Positions 41,502 to 50,772 of a stretch of DNA of 64,000 nucleotides are shown here, in pieces. Numbering within the stretch: the stretch's first letter is position 1; each line of letters begins with the position of its first letter. Origin of the DNA: Corynebacterium sp. (GTDB lineage Bacteria; Actinomycetota; Actinomycetes; Mycobacteriales; Mycobacteriaceae); NCBI RefSeq assembly GCF_030532715.1, contig NZ_JAUNKO010000001.1:372001-436000 (forward strand). Reading direction: 5' to 3'. The notes under the pieces were generated by a model. That model had not been told where the DNA came from and searched no databases. It saw only the letters and a list, made by a program, of their open reading frames with translations. The position numbers and the translations under genes were made by a program.

Positions 41502-43550
41502 ATGATCTCGAAGCGCCCAAACAACCGCTTGCTTTCGGCTACATTCGCAGCCCTGTGCGTCGCCGCAGCGGCAGCGCTGAGCAACGCTCCCCTCGTATTC
41601 GCAGCGGCTCCCGCCCCACCCGCACCCGCACTCTCGGAACCGGTCGTGCCTGGATCGACGGACCCGCTGGCGCCAAGCAAGCTGACGTCGCACGTGGTGG
41701 ACCACTCAGGCGTGCTTACGGAACCGGAAATTGCCGAACTGGAAGCGATGATCTCTCAAGTTCGCAAAGAAAAGCGCCGCGATATGTTCGTGGTACTGCA
41801 GCCTTCATTCGGCAGCTTGAGCGCCGAGGAGTTCTCCGAACGAACGTTTAAATTAAATAGAGCGGATAATGTGTTGGTTTTGGTCATCGCGACAGAGGAC
41901 CGGAAATACGCGGTCTCCCGCGAGACGAACGACTCGAAATGGTCCGCCTCCGAGGCGCAAAAAGTTGAAGACGCCGCCTACAACAAACTCACCGACCTTG
42001 ACTTTAAGGGCGCGGTGTACGCGGCAGTGACAACGGCGCGAGGCAAGCCACCGGCAACACCGGAAGAAATCGCGCGCCGGACGCGTAACGGCTACGCCAT
42101 CCTCGGCGGGGGCGCTGCGAGCTTGGTGGCCGCCGGTGGTGGCGCGTGGGCGCTCCGCCGACGCAAGCGGAAGCGGACGATAGAAAGCGCACGCGAAATC
42201 TCGCCTTCGGACGTGAAGACGCTCGGGAATTTGCCGGACGACGTGCTCGAGCAGCTCGCCCAAGAAGAGCTCGTGTCTACGGACGAATCCATCCGCGGCG
42301 CGCGCTCGGAGCTGGACCTAGCAATGTCGGAATTCGGTGCGGAACGCGTGCGCCCGTTCACCAGTGCGATGAATAAGTCGACCTCCACGCTCCAGCGCGC
42401 GTTCCAGCTCAAGCAGGAGGTTGACACAAAGAACTATAGGGACTTGACCGACCGACGCAGCAAATTGGTTGAGATCGTGTCCAGTTGCGGCCAGGCCGAC
42501 GACGCCCTCGAAGCTGTCGCCACCGAATTTGCGGAACTGCGCAACCTACTGGTCAACGCCCCAACCAAGATTGAGGAAATCACCCAGCAGCTGGTGGATC
42601 TGCGCACCCGCCTGCCAAAGGCGCAGGCCACGCTTGAAGAATTACAGCGGAACTACGAGCCTTCCGTCATCGACAGCATCGACGAAAACGTGGACCTCGC
42701 AAGCGAACTCACGACGAAGGCGGAGGAAAGTATCGATTCCGCGCGCAAGCAATTGGAGCTTCCGGTGGGATCCCAGGGCGGTGTGGTCGATGCGATCCGG
42801 AACGCGGAAAACGCTATCGCGCACGCGGACAAGGCGCTTGGGGGCATCGAAAATGCGGTCGTGGATATCGCACAGGCGCAATCCGGCATCCCCCCGCTCA
42901 TCGCAGAAATCGAAGCTGAGGTCCAAGAGGCTCACCAGCTGAAGGAGCAGGGACAAGCCCACGGCACGCCCGCGAACTGGCAAGCAGTGACGGAAACGCT
43001 GAACCGCGCTCCGGAAGTGATTTCTACCGCTCAGGCTTCGGCGGAAGCCGATCCACTGGCTACGTACGCCACACTCGTCGAATATGATGCCGAATTGGAC
43101 CTGTTATTGGACACGGTGCGTGAGAGCAACGCCCAACAGGCGCGAGCGCTGCAAATCTTGGACAACACGCTCGCCACTGCGGGAACGGCGCTGCGCACCG
43201 GCGACGATTATATTGGCACCCGCGGCAAGATTGTCGGCTCGGCGGCGCGGACAATGCTCGCGGAGGCTCACCGATACCACGCACAGGCCATTCAGAATCG
43301 AACTTCGAATACGCGCGGAGCGATTTCACTTGCGAAAATGTCGGCGACCCAAGCTCGGCGCGCGCTTAAGGCCGCGCGTAACGACGTCTCCGAATACCAC
43401 GCCAGCCAGCAGCGCAACAACAGCTTCTCCTCCGGCATGATCGCTGGTCACATCATCAGCAGCGGCGGTGGCGGTTTCTCCGGCGGCTTCTCGGGTGGCG
43501 GTTTCTCCGGTGGGGGCGGCGGCATTAGCACCAGTAGCGGCAGTTTCTAG
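41502..43550 (+). CDS. TPM-domain membrane protein with long coiled coil (Rv2345-like)
   Basis: 682-residue envelope protein. A signal peptide ends around SNAPLVFAAAPA (about residue 33). A TPM domain (about 60-190) starts VVDHSGVLTEPEIAELEAM and includes DNVLVLVIATEDRKYAV. A transmembrane helix near 215-235 (GYAILGGGAASLVAAGGGAWAL) and a basic stop-transfer RRRKRKR follow. A long cytosolic, mostly helical region (about 260-640) comes next. It ends in a low-complexity Gly/Ser tail (GGGGFSGGFSGGGFSGGGGG). TPM domains occur in photosystem II repair phosphatase-like and cytochrome assembly proteins, but the actinobacterial function is unknown. Divergent from dgt. Confidence 0.88.
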   Translation: MISKRPNNRLLSATFAALCVAAAAALSNAPLVFAAAPAPPAPALSEPVVPGSTDPLAPSKLTSHVVDHSGVLTEPEIAELEAMISQVRKEKRRDMFVVLQPSFGSLSAEEFSERTFKLNRADNVLVLVIATEDRKYAVSRETNDSKWSASEAQKVEDAAYNKLTDLDFKGAVYAAVTTARGKPPATPEEIARRTRNGYAILGGGAASLVAAGGGAWALRRRKRKRTIESAREISPSDVKTLGNLPDDVLEQLAQEELVSTDESIRGARSELDLAMSEFGAERVRPFTSAMNKSTSTLQRAFQLKQEVDTKNYRDLTDRRSKLVEIVSSCGQADDALEAVATEFAELRNLLVNAPTKIEEITQQLVDLRTRLPKAQATLEELQRNYEPSVIDSIDENVDLASELTTKAEESIDSARKQLELPVGSQGGVVDAIRNAENAIAHADKALGGIENAVVDIAQAQSGIPPLIAEIEAEVQEAHQLKEQGQAHGTPANWQAVTETLNRAPEVISTAQASAEADPLATYATLVEYDAELDLLLDTVRESNAQQARALQILDNTLATAGTALRTGDDYIGTRGKIVGSAARTMLAEAHRYHAQAIQNRTSNTRGAISLAKMSATQARRALKAARNDVSEYHASQQRNNSFSSGMIAGHIISSGGGGFSGGFSGGGFSGGGGGISTSSGSF

Positions 43551-43749
43551 GCCCGGCTTTCGAAAAGCTGAGCGTTCGAACAAACGCGCCTGAGAGCCCG
43601 TTACCTAACCGTTACTTTCGCGTGGTTGCGGCGGGTTTCCCACCCCCGCAACCGCGTCTCGACGCCGCGTAAATGTACCGCAGACACTCACCACAACACG
43701 CCGCGCGATGCCTCTGACCTGCGGTTTTGAAAAAAATTCTTTATCGATC

Positions 43750-43777
43750 TTGCACAAATTAGTAAATCTTCTATAAT
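43750..43777 (+). promoter_or_regulatory. Promoter of the Fic toxin-antitoxin pair
   Basis: -35 TTGCAC (43750-43755) and -10 TATAAT (43772-43777) with a 16-base spacer, in an AT-rich gap. Two direct repeats of ATAATTCA (43773-43780 and 43787-43794) begin inside the -10 and could bind an autoregulator. The rest of the gap 43551-43866 holds nothing else I can assign. Confidence 0.6.
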
Positions 43778-43866
43778 TCAGGTAGAATAATTCACACGAA
43801 AAGCACAGCTTCACCTGATCCCGTACTACGCTGAACTTCGCAGAGGGGAAGAATGGAGGACCACAA

Positions 43867-44064
43867 ATGAATCTTTATGAAATCTCTTCCCTGCTCTCCG
43901 AGTGGTACGCGCTCCCAGACGCTGAGAAGGCCGAAAATCGCCGCGCTGTCACGGTGGAGCGTGTGGCCATGTCCATGGCAATGGAGCGCGAGTACGTCAG
44001 TGATGAATGGTTTTGCCACGCCCAGGAACGTCAGTCTCAACTTGCTCCAGTTAAGGTTCAATGA
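43867..44064 (+). CDS. FicA-like antitoxin
   Basis: 65-residue helical protein directly upstream of the Fic gene, with GGAGG 7 bases before its ATG. The segment VAMSMAMEREYVSDEW resembles the inhibitory helix of class I Fic antitoxins (VbhA/FicA), whose motif is (S/T)xxxE(G/N). Here it reads Ser36-MAM-Glu40-Arg41, so Glu40 is the candidate for blocking the ATP site, although Gly/Asn is replaced by Arg. Its stop overlaps the start of the Fic gene as ATGA, giving the usual coupled antitoxin-then-toxin order. Confidence 0.7.
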   Translation: MNLYEISSLLSEWYALPDAEKAENRRAVTVERVAMSMAMEREYVSDEWFCHAQERQSQLAPVKVQ

Positions 44065-44672
44065 CACCAGACTCTAATGGCACACGTACATTCGATACCG
44101 TCCACGGTGAGCTAGCGTACTCAGAGGTCAACGAGCGAGTCGCCGAGCCCCTTCGATTACTTATCAATGAAATAAACGAAGGGGCTTTTCTCGATTTCGA
44201 ACTCAACCCGCACCTACTACAAGAGTTCCACCGGCGGATCTGCGGGGACCTTACCCCCGCCATCGCGGGCCAATTGCGCCACTGCGCAGTGCGCATCGGC
44301 CACCACTATCCGCCCGAACACATCTACGTTTCGCAGAAGCTGTGGGAATACTTCGACGATATCAACGCGCGCATGATGTACATCCGCGGCGACCTGCAAA
44401 ACACCCTGGAACTGCTCGCCTACGTTGAGGCCAAAGGCTTGCACATCCACCCGTTTGTAGATTTCAACGGCCGCGCAATCCGCGCCTTAGTGTACGAGGT
44501 AATGCGGCGCATCGACTTCCCACCCATCGAAATCTCCATCGACGCCCAGTCTGCCCTGCACAAAACATACATTCGGGCACTGCGAGAGTTTGACATCCAC
44601 CAATCCCTCAACGGGCTGGTAGACATTTGGAAAAACCACCGCTTCCCCGCATTCCGCGAGCAATTCTACTGA
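44061..44672 (+). CDS. Fic domain AMP-transferase (toxin)
   Basis: 203-residue Fic-domain protein. Fic enzymes transfer AMP (or another phospho-group) from a nucleotide to a target hydroxyl; bacterial FicT toxins inactivate gyrase and topoisomerase IV. The active loop is HPFVDFNGRAIR at 130-141. His130, Phe132, Asp134, Asn136, Gly137, Arg138 and Arg141 match the consensus HPFx(D/E)GNGRxxR, but Phe135 replaces the first Gly. The flap region includes VSQKLWEYFDDIN. It is translationally coupled to the antitoxin gene. Activity with the Phe135 change is uncertain. It belongs to an accessory patch with the HNH gene. Confidence 0.85.
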   Translation: MTPDSNGTRTFDTVHGELAYSEVNERVAEPLRLLINEINEGAFLDFELNPHLLQEFHRRICGDLTPAIAGQLRHCAVRIGHHYPPEHIYVSQKLWEYFDDINARMMYIRGDLQNTLELLAYVEAKGLHIHPFVDFNGRAIRALVYEVMRRIDFPPIEISIDAQSALHKTYIRALREFDIHQSLNGLVDIWKNHRFPAFREQFY

Positions 44673-45078
44673 AGGGGCGCGATGCGGATAAGGCAAGCGG
44701 ATAGCACCCCCGCTACCCCCAACTTTGTGAACCTCAAAATGTGCCCAAGGTCACGTAATTTTATTTCCGGGATTATAGTCCGCGCTTGGCCAGTTTTCAG
44801 GTTAGCTACCTCTTCGAGCCGCCAAAGGGGCCTTGACGTGCGGCTTAGCTACCTTTCTGGGGCATACACCCCGCCCGACCACACTGTCAAATAACTATTG
44901 CGAACAAGCAATCGTAGATGTTGTTTTCCCTGGTTAACAGCGGTGCAACGGGGGTGAAGAATACATTGCTTCAAGCCCATTTCCGCTGGCCACGGGGGTG
45001 GTAGCACTTACGCGACTGCATTACACTAGAACTTGAAAAACAGCAAGTATTCGTGCGGGGTTCGGGAGGTGCGTGACA
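44673..45078. other. Intergenic region before the HNH gene
   Basis: About 400 bases without a supported gene or RNA. A possible -10 TACACT occurs near 45024, about 55 bases before the next start codon, with no clear -35. No inverted repeats or mobile-element ends were noticed. Confidence 0.4.
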
Positions 45079-46494
45079 ATGAGCGGCGAAGCCATCGGTT
45101 TCCTCATGCACGAACCCGATAACCCCTTCGGCCAAGCGGAAGTGCAGCAAAACCGAGAGTTCCTGAGCTGCTATTTACTGGCCACCTACGGACTGGATTT
45201 CCAGTACCTCAATATCAGTGCGCTGGTCAAGGAGTTCGCCGCACAGAGCGGGCGGTACTCCGAGTTACGCATGAACAATATTGTTGGTGGGTGTTTCCTG
45301 CTGCACCATTATCTTCCCCAGCTTAAAGCCCTGGCCATGAACCTGTGGCACGTCGACTATGACATGCTGCGCACCATCTGGAACGGGCTGATCGTAGTGC
45401 CGTTGAACTCTTCGCCGAAGATTTGGAACGCGATCGATGCGTTCCTCGTGAGCGAGCTCAGCCCGAGTCGACCCCACCAGGCGTTACCCACGTGCCGGCA
45501 CATTGCAGCAGCATTAAAAGACGAGTTGGTGCGCCTCGGCGTCTACGAAGATTTTGAGGAGGACACCAGCCCGGAAGCATCCCAAGCAAAACTGGAATCA
45601 ATGTTTGGGGTGGAGCTGTGGGATTCCCCGCATCCTGGCGTGAGCGTACTGAACGTGACCATGCCCAGCGACTGCGCCTTGGAAGCTAAGCAAAGCATCG
45701 AAGCTGCCGCGAAGGCACAACACAAACGCCAAGACGAAATCCTGCTGGCCCGCGTATGCGGAGAGCAGGACGAGCGGGATGAGAAATGTGAGATTCGGCT
45801 GCTGGGTTTTGGTGAGCTTACTCCTGCGGTAGAGGTGACGCCTGTGTCGTTGCACGGCGTCGGCAGGCTGACGGAGGCGCAGCGTATTCGCATTCAGGCA
45901 CGTCAAATTCAATACGACAACATTCTCGCCGTTGCGGACATACGCCGGGGACCCCACGACCCTACCCCTGCACAGCGTGCGCTTGTGAAGCTGCGCGACG
46001 GCACCTGTCGCTTCCCCGGATGCAATGTCGACGCCCGCTTCTGCGAAGTTGACCACGTAATTAACTGGGAGGTTGGGGGCTGGACCACCATTTCCAACCT
46101 GCAATGCTTGTGTCCCCACCACCACAACTTTAAAACCGACCGCCATGCGAAAGCCCACTCGGACAGCTTTGGCAATATCACCTGGGAGTTCGCTACCGGA
46201 ACAACAGTGACCACCGTTCCCAAAGGGATTCTCGCGGGGAAAGTCCAGGGGCGAGCCGATGGAATCACCACGCGGCACGACCACCCCACCAAAACCGACG
46301 AAGATTACCTCCAGCCCCCGATACGCGACGGGTTTGGACGGTGGGGCACCACGCTCACCCGCTACCGGGAAAAACAACGCGAACGGTACCTCGCACGCAA
46401 TCACCTGAAAGTGAATATTTCAACGTCCCTTCCGGAGGAACCCCCACCAGAAGGATTCGAACCCCCACCGGATGACCAATATCCACAGGGTTAG
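45079..46494 (+). CDS. HNH endonuclease domain protein (DUF222/13E12 type)
   Basis: 471-residue protein of the actinobacterial DUF222-HNH group. The C-terminal HNH domain (about 310-360) has RDGTCRFPGCN, CEVDHVINW and NLQCLCPHHHNFKTDR, holding the zinc cysteines and the catalytic His. The N-terminal half is helical and less conserved. A Pro/Glu-rich tail (EEPPPEGFEPPPD) ends the protein. These proteins occur in many copies in actinobacterial genomes and are linked to mobile DNA, but the role is unknown. The ATG at 45079 has GGGAGG 8 bases before it; a GTG six bases upstream is too close. Tail-to-tail overlap of 4 bases with the next gene. Confidence 0.82.
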   Translation: MSGEAIGFLMHEPDNPFGQAEVQQNREFLSCYLLATYGLDFQYLNISALVKEFAAQSGRYSELRMNNIVGGCFLLHHYLPQLKALAMNLWHVDYDMLRTIWNGLIVVPLNSSPKIWNAIDAFLVSELSPSRPHQALPTCRHIAAALKDELVRLGVYEDFEEDTSPEASQAKLESMFGVELWDSPHPGVSVLNVTMPSDCALEAKQSIEAAAKAQHKRQDEILLARVCGEQDERDEKCEIRLLGFGELTPAVEVTPVSLHGVGRLTEAQRIRIQARQIQYDNILAVADIRRGPHDPTPAQRALVKLRDGTCRFPGCNVDARFCEVDHVINWEVGGWTTISNLQCLCPHHHNFKTDRHAKAHSDSFGNITWEFATGTTVTTVPKGILAGKVQGRADGITTRHDHPTKTDEDYLQPPIRDGFGRWGTTLTRYREKQRERYLARNHLKVNISTSLPEEPPPEGFEPPPDDQYPQG

Positions 46495-46919
46495 GAAATG
46501 CGAATGTTCCGGCCTGGGGCGTCCACGAGGAGGCAGCCCCAGGTGAGGGCCACGGCGTCGAGAAGCGGAAAATCCTGCATGTCGAACACGGCGAGCGAAG
46601 TGCGGTGCGCGACCACGCGCGCCACAACTTGCCCACCCCGGCGGATGGTGCGCTCCTTGCGGAACGGGGAAACACGGTCGAGGCGGTACCTGCGGTCCGC
46701 ACACACGGCTGAAAGGGAGCTGACGGTGAGTCCATTATTTCGCATGGTGATCATCTCGCCATTTTCGGCCGTGATACGGAGGCGGAAATTGCACGGGCCA
46801 GACATGGATTCGACCAGCAACCGGTGGGCGCCGACGAAAATGACGTCTGCACGCACTTGCGCCACCACGTTCCCTTCCGCGTCGCGCAGAACGTTATCGT
46901 CCCAAACCCACGTTGGCAT
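46491..46919 (-). CDS. Hypothetical beta-rich protein
   Basis: 142-residue protein beginning MPTWVWDDNVLRDAEGN. It has alternating short strands (VVAQVRADVIFVGAHRLLVE, FRLRITAENGEMITMRNNG, VVARVVAHRTSLAVFDM) suggesting a beta-barrel of the Tubby-C/LURP-one type, a guess from the strand pattern and the closing NIRIS. It has no membrane helix. It begins 12 bases after the 178-residue gene on the same strand, with AGGAG 5 bases before the ATG. Function unknown. Confidence 0.6.
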   Translation of the reverse strand: MPTWVWDDNVLRDAEGNVVAQVRADVIFVGAHRLLVESMSGPCNFRLRITAENGEMITMRNNGLTVSSLSAVCADRRYRLDRVSPFRKERTIRRGGQVVARVVAHRTSLAVFDMQDFPLLDAVALTWGCLLVDAPGRNIRIS

Positions 46920-46931
46920 GCGCACTCCTCA

Positions 46932-47468
46932 CTACAACAAGAAAACCCACAGGATAAACGGAGTGAGCAGCAGCAACGAAAGCGTGAGAATCCACGTGGA
47001 GCCAACCAAACGAGCCTCCAGCACAATACGTGCCACCCACGCGAGGAACACCGCCTCATCCTGAGTCAGCGAAACGCCTTCTTCCAACTCCAGTTCTACA
47101 TGACGGACCCCGTGGCCCGCGCCCGTGAACTGGGCTACCTTTTCCGAATCAAGTTCGACGATCCAATCGGACTTCGCCTCCCGCGTGAATGTGAACACGC
47201 GTGTGCCCACGGTTGCGGTGATGGTGTCGGAACGGTCAAAGCGGCCCTTTTCGGGAACGGCGGTGTACACAACGGAATCGCCAATACGTGCGACGGCGTT
47301 ACCTTTACGGGCAACTTCGAACGACCACAATTGCTCGCCAACCTGTGCGGTAGTGGTGTCAGCTTTCCGGTCGGTCACAAACGTGGCGAGCACAGCGTCC
47401 CCCGCGAGCAGCGGAATGTGCACCTCCGCGCCAGATTGTTTACGCGCGCCCCAATGCAGGTTCTCCAT
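46932..47468 (-). CDS. Hypothetical tail-anchored membrane protein
   Basis: 178-residue protein with a beta-rich N-terminal part (SFEVARKGNAVARIGDS, TATVGTRVFTFTREAKSDW) similar in style to the next gene, ending in a strongly hydrophobic C-terminal helix (STWILTLSLLLLTPFILWVFLL). This suggests a tail-anchored protein with the domain in the cytosol. It begins one base after the glyS stop, so it is almost certainly co-transcribed with glyS. No family is recognised. Confidence 0.65.
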   Translation of the reverse strand: MENLHWGARKQSGAEVHIPLLAGDAVLATFVTDRKADTTTAQVGEQLWSFEVARKGNAVARIGDSVVYTAVPEKGRFDRSDTITATVGTRVFTFTREAKSDWIVELDSEKVAQFTGAGHGVRHVELELEEGVSLTQDEAVFLAWVARIVLEARLVGSTWILTLSLLLLTPFILWVFLL

Positions 47469-47469
47469 G

Positions 47470-48855
47470 CTAGCAGCCTACAAGCCGCTGCCCGAGGTAC
47501 GCTTCCAGCTCATCCAGCTTCACGCGCTCCTGCTGCATCGTGTCACGCTCACGCACAGTCACCGCGTTATCCTCCAGCGTGTCAAAATCCACGGTAACGC
47601 AGAACGGCGTGCCAATCTCGTCCTGACGGCGGTAGCGGCGGCCGATAGCACCCGAGGTATCGTACTCAATATTCCAAAGTTTACGCAGGTCAGCTGCGAC
47701 TTTTTCGGCAACGGGGGTGAGCGTGTCCTTCTTGCTCAGCGGGAGCACCGCAACCTTGATCGGGGCGAGCCTGCGGTCCAGCTTCAGCACCACCCGCTTG
47801 TCCACGCCGCCCTTTGCATTCGGGGCTTCGTCCTCATGGTACGCGTCGCAAAGGAACGCCATAAGGGCGCGGGTAAGCCCGAAGGAAGGTTCGATAACCC
47901 AGGGGACGTAGCGCGACCCCGTGGTTTGATCAAAGTAGCTCAAGTCCTCGCCAGAGTGTTCAATGTGGCGGCCGAGATCGTAATCGGTGCGGTTCGCCAC
48001 GCCCATCAACTCGCCCCACTCCCCGCCCGGGAAACCGAAACGGTACTCGAAATCGATGGTGGCTTTGGAATAGTGCGCACGCTCATCTTCAGGCACATCG
48101 AACTGGCGCAGGTTTTCTTCCTTAATGCCAAGGTCCACAAACCAGTCCTGGCAGGCATCCACCCACTCCTGGAACTTCTCGTCCGCGTCGTCCGGCGCAA
48201 CGAAGTATTCGATCTCCATCTGCTCGAACTCACGCGTGCGGAAAATAAAATTGCCGGGCGTAATTTCGTTGCGGAAAGATTTGCCTACCTGCGCGATACC
48301 GAACGGGGGTTTCATCCGCGCGGTGGTCATGACGTTTTTGAAGTTGGTGAAGATACCCTGCGCGGTTTCGGGGCGCAGGTAGTGCAAGCCCTGTTCATTG
48401 TCCACGGGGCCGAGGTAGGTTTTCATCAGCCCAGAGAACAATTGCGGTTCGGTCCACTGGCCCGGCTGCCCGGTTTCCGGATCGTTGATGTCCGCGAGGC
48501 CATTCTCCGGCGGGTGGCCGTGCTTGGCCTCATACGCCTCCAGCAGGTGATCCACCCGATAACGCTTGTGGGTATGCAGGGACTCCACGAGGGGATCGGT
48601 GAAGGTTTCCACATGGCCGGACGCCACCCACACTTGGCGCGGCAGGATAATGGAGGAGTCGATGCCCACGACGTCGGCACGCGCTTGGACGAACGTCCGC
48701 CACCACTGCTTCTTGATGTTCTCCTTCAGCTCCATGCCCAGCGGACCGTAGTCCCAAGCCGAGCGAGTGCCGCCGTAGATTTCGCCACAGGGGTAAACCA
48801 ATCCGCGGCGCTTGCAAAGGTTCACCACGGTATCGATGACGGATTCATTCGCCAC
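47470..48855 (-). CDS. glyS: Glycyl-tRNA synthetase (dimeric type)
   Basis: 461-residue class II aminoacyl-tRNA synthetase of the alpha2 type, charging tRNA-Gly. Motif 1 precedes [18 protein letters not shown]. Motif 2 is [20 protein letters not shown], and motif 3 is [10 protein letters not shown] preceded by [10 protein letters not shown]. The C-terminal anticodon-binding domain starts near [10 protein letters not shown]. The GTG at 48855 ([10 protein letters not shown]) gives the length of mycobacterial GlyS; upstream codons to 48957 do not look coding. Divergent from zur, as in mycobacteria, although the SmtB-type gene usually found between them is missing here. Confidence 0.95.
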   Translation of the reverse strand: MANESVIDTVVNLCKRRGLVYPCGEIYGGTRSAWDYGPLGMELKENIKKQWWRTFVQARADVVGIDSSIILPRQVWVASGHVETFTDPLVESLHTHKRYRVDHLLEAYEAKHGHPPENGLADINDPETGQPGQWTEPQLFSGLMKTYLGPVDNEQGLHYLRPETAQGIFTNFKNVMTTARMKPPFGIAQVGKSFRNEITPGNFIFRTREFEQMEIEYFVAPDDADEKFQEWVDACQDWFVDLGIKEENLRQFDVPEDERAHYSKATIDFEYRFGFPGGEWGELMGVANRTDYDLGRHIEHSGEDLSYFDQTTGSRYVPWVIEPSFGLTRALMAFLCDAYHEDEAPNAKGGVDKRVVLKLDRRLAPIKVAVLPLSKKDTLTPVAEKVAADLRKLWNIEYDTSGAIGRRYRRQDEIGTPFCVTVDFDTLEDNAVTVRERDTMQQERVKLDELEAYLGQRLVGC

Positions 48856-49273
48856 TGAACTCTCACAACTCCTCAATCGAGTCGAAGGCGCAAAGCCTCC
48901 AATAATCCTTATGCCCGCCTGGCTGACGGGCATGCGATGACGGCTAAGGTCACACATAACCTTAGCGCGTCACGCAAATTACCAGCCATCAGGGGGTTTC
49001 GTAACGCTGTACACGTGCTTTTACGGAACTTTCTTCACGCTGTGTTCACACTGTTACCTACAGCGCATAAACCTCACGTTCCACGAGGTAACACCATAGA
49101 AAGCTCCTATAGACGGCGTGGACAGCAGCGCCGTAAAGCCATAAATGCACGCGCGTGAACAGCGCTTTTTCATTATCAGGGTACTTAATGGGGTAGCATT
49201 GAACGTGGACTCCCGCATCGTAACGCACACCGTGAATCCGCCAACACGGACCTCTGGAAGGAGCCTGGACATC
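48856..49273. other. Divergent glyS-zur intergenic region
   Basis: About 420 bases without a supported gene. It must contain both promoters. On the minus strand 49167-49178 reads TGATAATGAAAA, loosely like half of an actinobacterial Zur box. A possible -10 TAGCAT for zur lies at 49194-49199. No T-box or riboswitch was recognised. Confidence 0.35.
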
Positions 49274-49693
49274 ATGGCTGTACACAACGAATCAATCATG
49301 CCGAAGCTCGGTGTTCGCAGCACACGCCAACGCGCCGCCGTAGTCAACGTACTCCGCGAACTAGATAATTTCGCTTCCGCGAAGGAAATCCACCAAGCCC
49401 TCACCGAACGCAAACACAAGGTCGGCCTCACCACCGTGTACCGTACCTTGCAGTCGCTCGCGGATATCGACGCCGTAGATGTCCTCCACATGGCCAGCGG
49501 GGAATCCCTCTACCGCCAATGCACCTCCGACGAGCACCACCATCACCTTGTGTGCACCGGTTGCGGCACCACCGTAGAGATCGACGGCGGCCCCGTGGAA
49601 CGCTGGGCGAACAGCGTGGCGGAGGAAAACGGGTTCCAGCTCACTGGGCACACCGCCGAAGTGTTCGGCCTATGCGCCCAATGCCAAAGCTAG
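49274..49693 (+). CDS. zur: Zinc uptake regulator Zur (Fur family)
   Basis: 139-residue Fur-family repressor. The winged helix is N-terminal (RSTRQRAAVVNVLREL, GLTTVYRTLQSLADI). The C-terminal domain has the structural and sensing zinc ligands in DEHHHHLVCTGCG and GLCAQC. Zur rather than Fur is favoured because corynebacterial iron control is by DtxR and because in mycobacteria zur (furB) sits at this position next to glyS. The start ATG at 49274 has GGAAGGAG 10 bases upstream. It represses zinc uptake genes when zinc is ample; autoregulation is possible. Overlaps tail-to-tail by 4 bases with the VIT gene. Confidence 0.9.
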   Translation: MAVHNESIMPKLGVRSTRQRAAVVNVLRELDNFASAKEIHQALTERKHKVGLTTVYRTLQSLADIDAVDVLHMASGESLYRQCTSDEHHHHLVCTGCGTTVEIDGGPVERWANSVAEENGFQLTGHTAEVFGLCAQCQS

Positions 49694-50772
49694 CCCACCG
49701 CCACCCCGAATGCGCGGCCGAGGGCGTACGTGACGGCTGCCGCCCCGAGCCCGATCGCCAGCTGCCGCAACCCGCGCTTCCACGGTGACACCCCAGACAG
49801 CACACCGACGATGCTGCCGGTAATCATCAACGCCACGCCGACAAGCACACACGCCGCAACGCCAGCCGTGAGCGGATCAATGGGCAGCAGGAACGGCAGG
49901 ACGGGCACCAACGCGCCGGTAGCAAAGAACATGAAGCTGGAAATTGCGGCAGACCACCCGCTACCCACCACGTCCGAGTCATTGGTATGTTCGACACCCG
50001 CGATGGGGGATTCGGCGGTCATCCCGGTGGCCTTAAGCTCGGCAAACACGCGGCGGGCTTTGCGTTCAGCTTCGTCTTCGCCCATGCCACGCGCCCGGTA
50101 GACTAACGCCAGTTCGTTCGCATCAACATCCAGGCGGGGCACCGCGGACGAGGTTTCCGGGTCGGGGGTGGAGGCTTCGAGGAGTTCCTTCTGGGAGCAC
50201 ACCGAAACGTATTCCCCCGCCCCCATGGACAGCGCGCCCGACAGCAACCCGGAAATCCCGGTAAGCAAAATCAGCCGACTATCGACGCCCGCGGCCATCA
50301 CCCCCAGCACCAACGCAAGGTTGCTCACCAAACCGTCGTTGGCGCCGAAGACTGCCGCGCGGAAGTTGCCGGACATTTCTTCTCGCCCGCGCGCCGCCAA
50401 TCCGCGGACGATTTCGGCATGAATCCGCTCATCCGCGATCATTTGTTCGGTGGCGTCTTCGTCTTTCGCGTAGGGGGTGCGCGTTTCCGCCGACTGCATC
50501 AGCGCCAAGGTGAACACGCTACCGAAGCGCTTCGCCATAAAGCCTAGGAATTGCGTTGAGAGGTCAGGGCGCTGCGGCATGCCCACATAGTTGCCCAACA
50601 TTTTGCGCCAGTGTTCCTCGTGCCGCAGCTCGGCGTCGGCAATAGCGAGCAGAATGTCCCGCTCAGCGCCTTCCTTACTGAACGCCAGTTCGCGATACAC
50701 CGCTGCTTCCGCCCGTTCGTTCGCAAGGTGGCGTTGCCAACGGCGGATTTGCTTGCGCGTAGGTGGGGTCAT
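49690..50772 (-). CDS. Ferritin-like/VIT1 transporter fusion
   Basis: 360-residue protein. The N-terminal rubrerythrin-like domain (about 5-140) carries ExxH-type ligands ([35 protein letters not shown]) and probably binds iron or manganese. The C-terminal domain (about 145-360) is a VIT1/CCC1-type membrane transporter ([33 protein letters not shown], then three hydrophobic helices). Such fusions export or sequester Fe/Mn. The start ATG overlaps the stop of uppS (ATGA), so it is the last gene of the long hrcA-to-uppS operon. Confidence 0.88.
   Translation of the reverse strand: MTPPTRKQIRRWQRHLANERAEAAVYRELAFSKEGAERDILLAIADAELRHEEHWRKMLGNYVGMPQRPDLSTQFLGFMAKRFGSVFTLALMQSAETRTPYAKDEDATEQMIADERIHAEIVRGLAARGREEMSGNFRAAVFGANDGLVSNLALVLGVMAAGVDSRLILLTGISGLLSGALSMGAGEYVSVCSQKELLEASTPDPETSSAVPRLDVDANELALVYRARGMGEDEAERKARRVFAELKATGMTAESPIAGVEHTNDSDVVGSGWSAAISSFMFFATGALVPVLPFLLPIDPLTAGVAACVLVGVALMITGSIVGVLSGVSPWKRGLRQLAIGLGAAAVTYALGRAFGVAVG

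Noticed and set aside
44682..44894. 70-codon plus-strand frame after the Fic gene
   Set aside because: No initiation signal and no recognisable sequence; likely chance.
48856..49273. T-box or other riboswitch before glyS
   Set aside because: No specifier loop, antiterminator TGGN bulge or terminator could be found on the minus strand.
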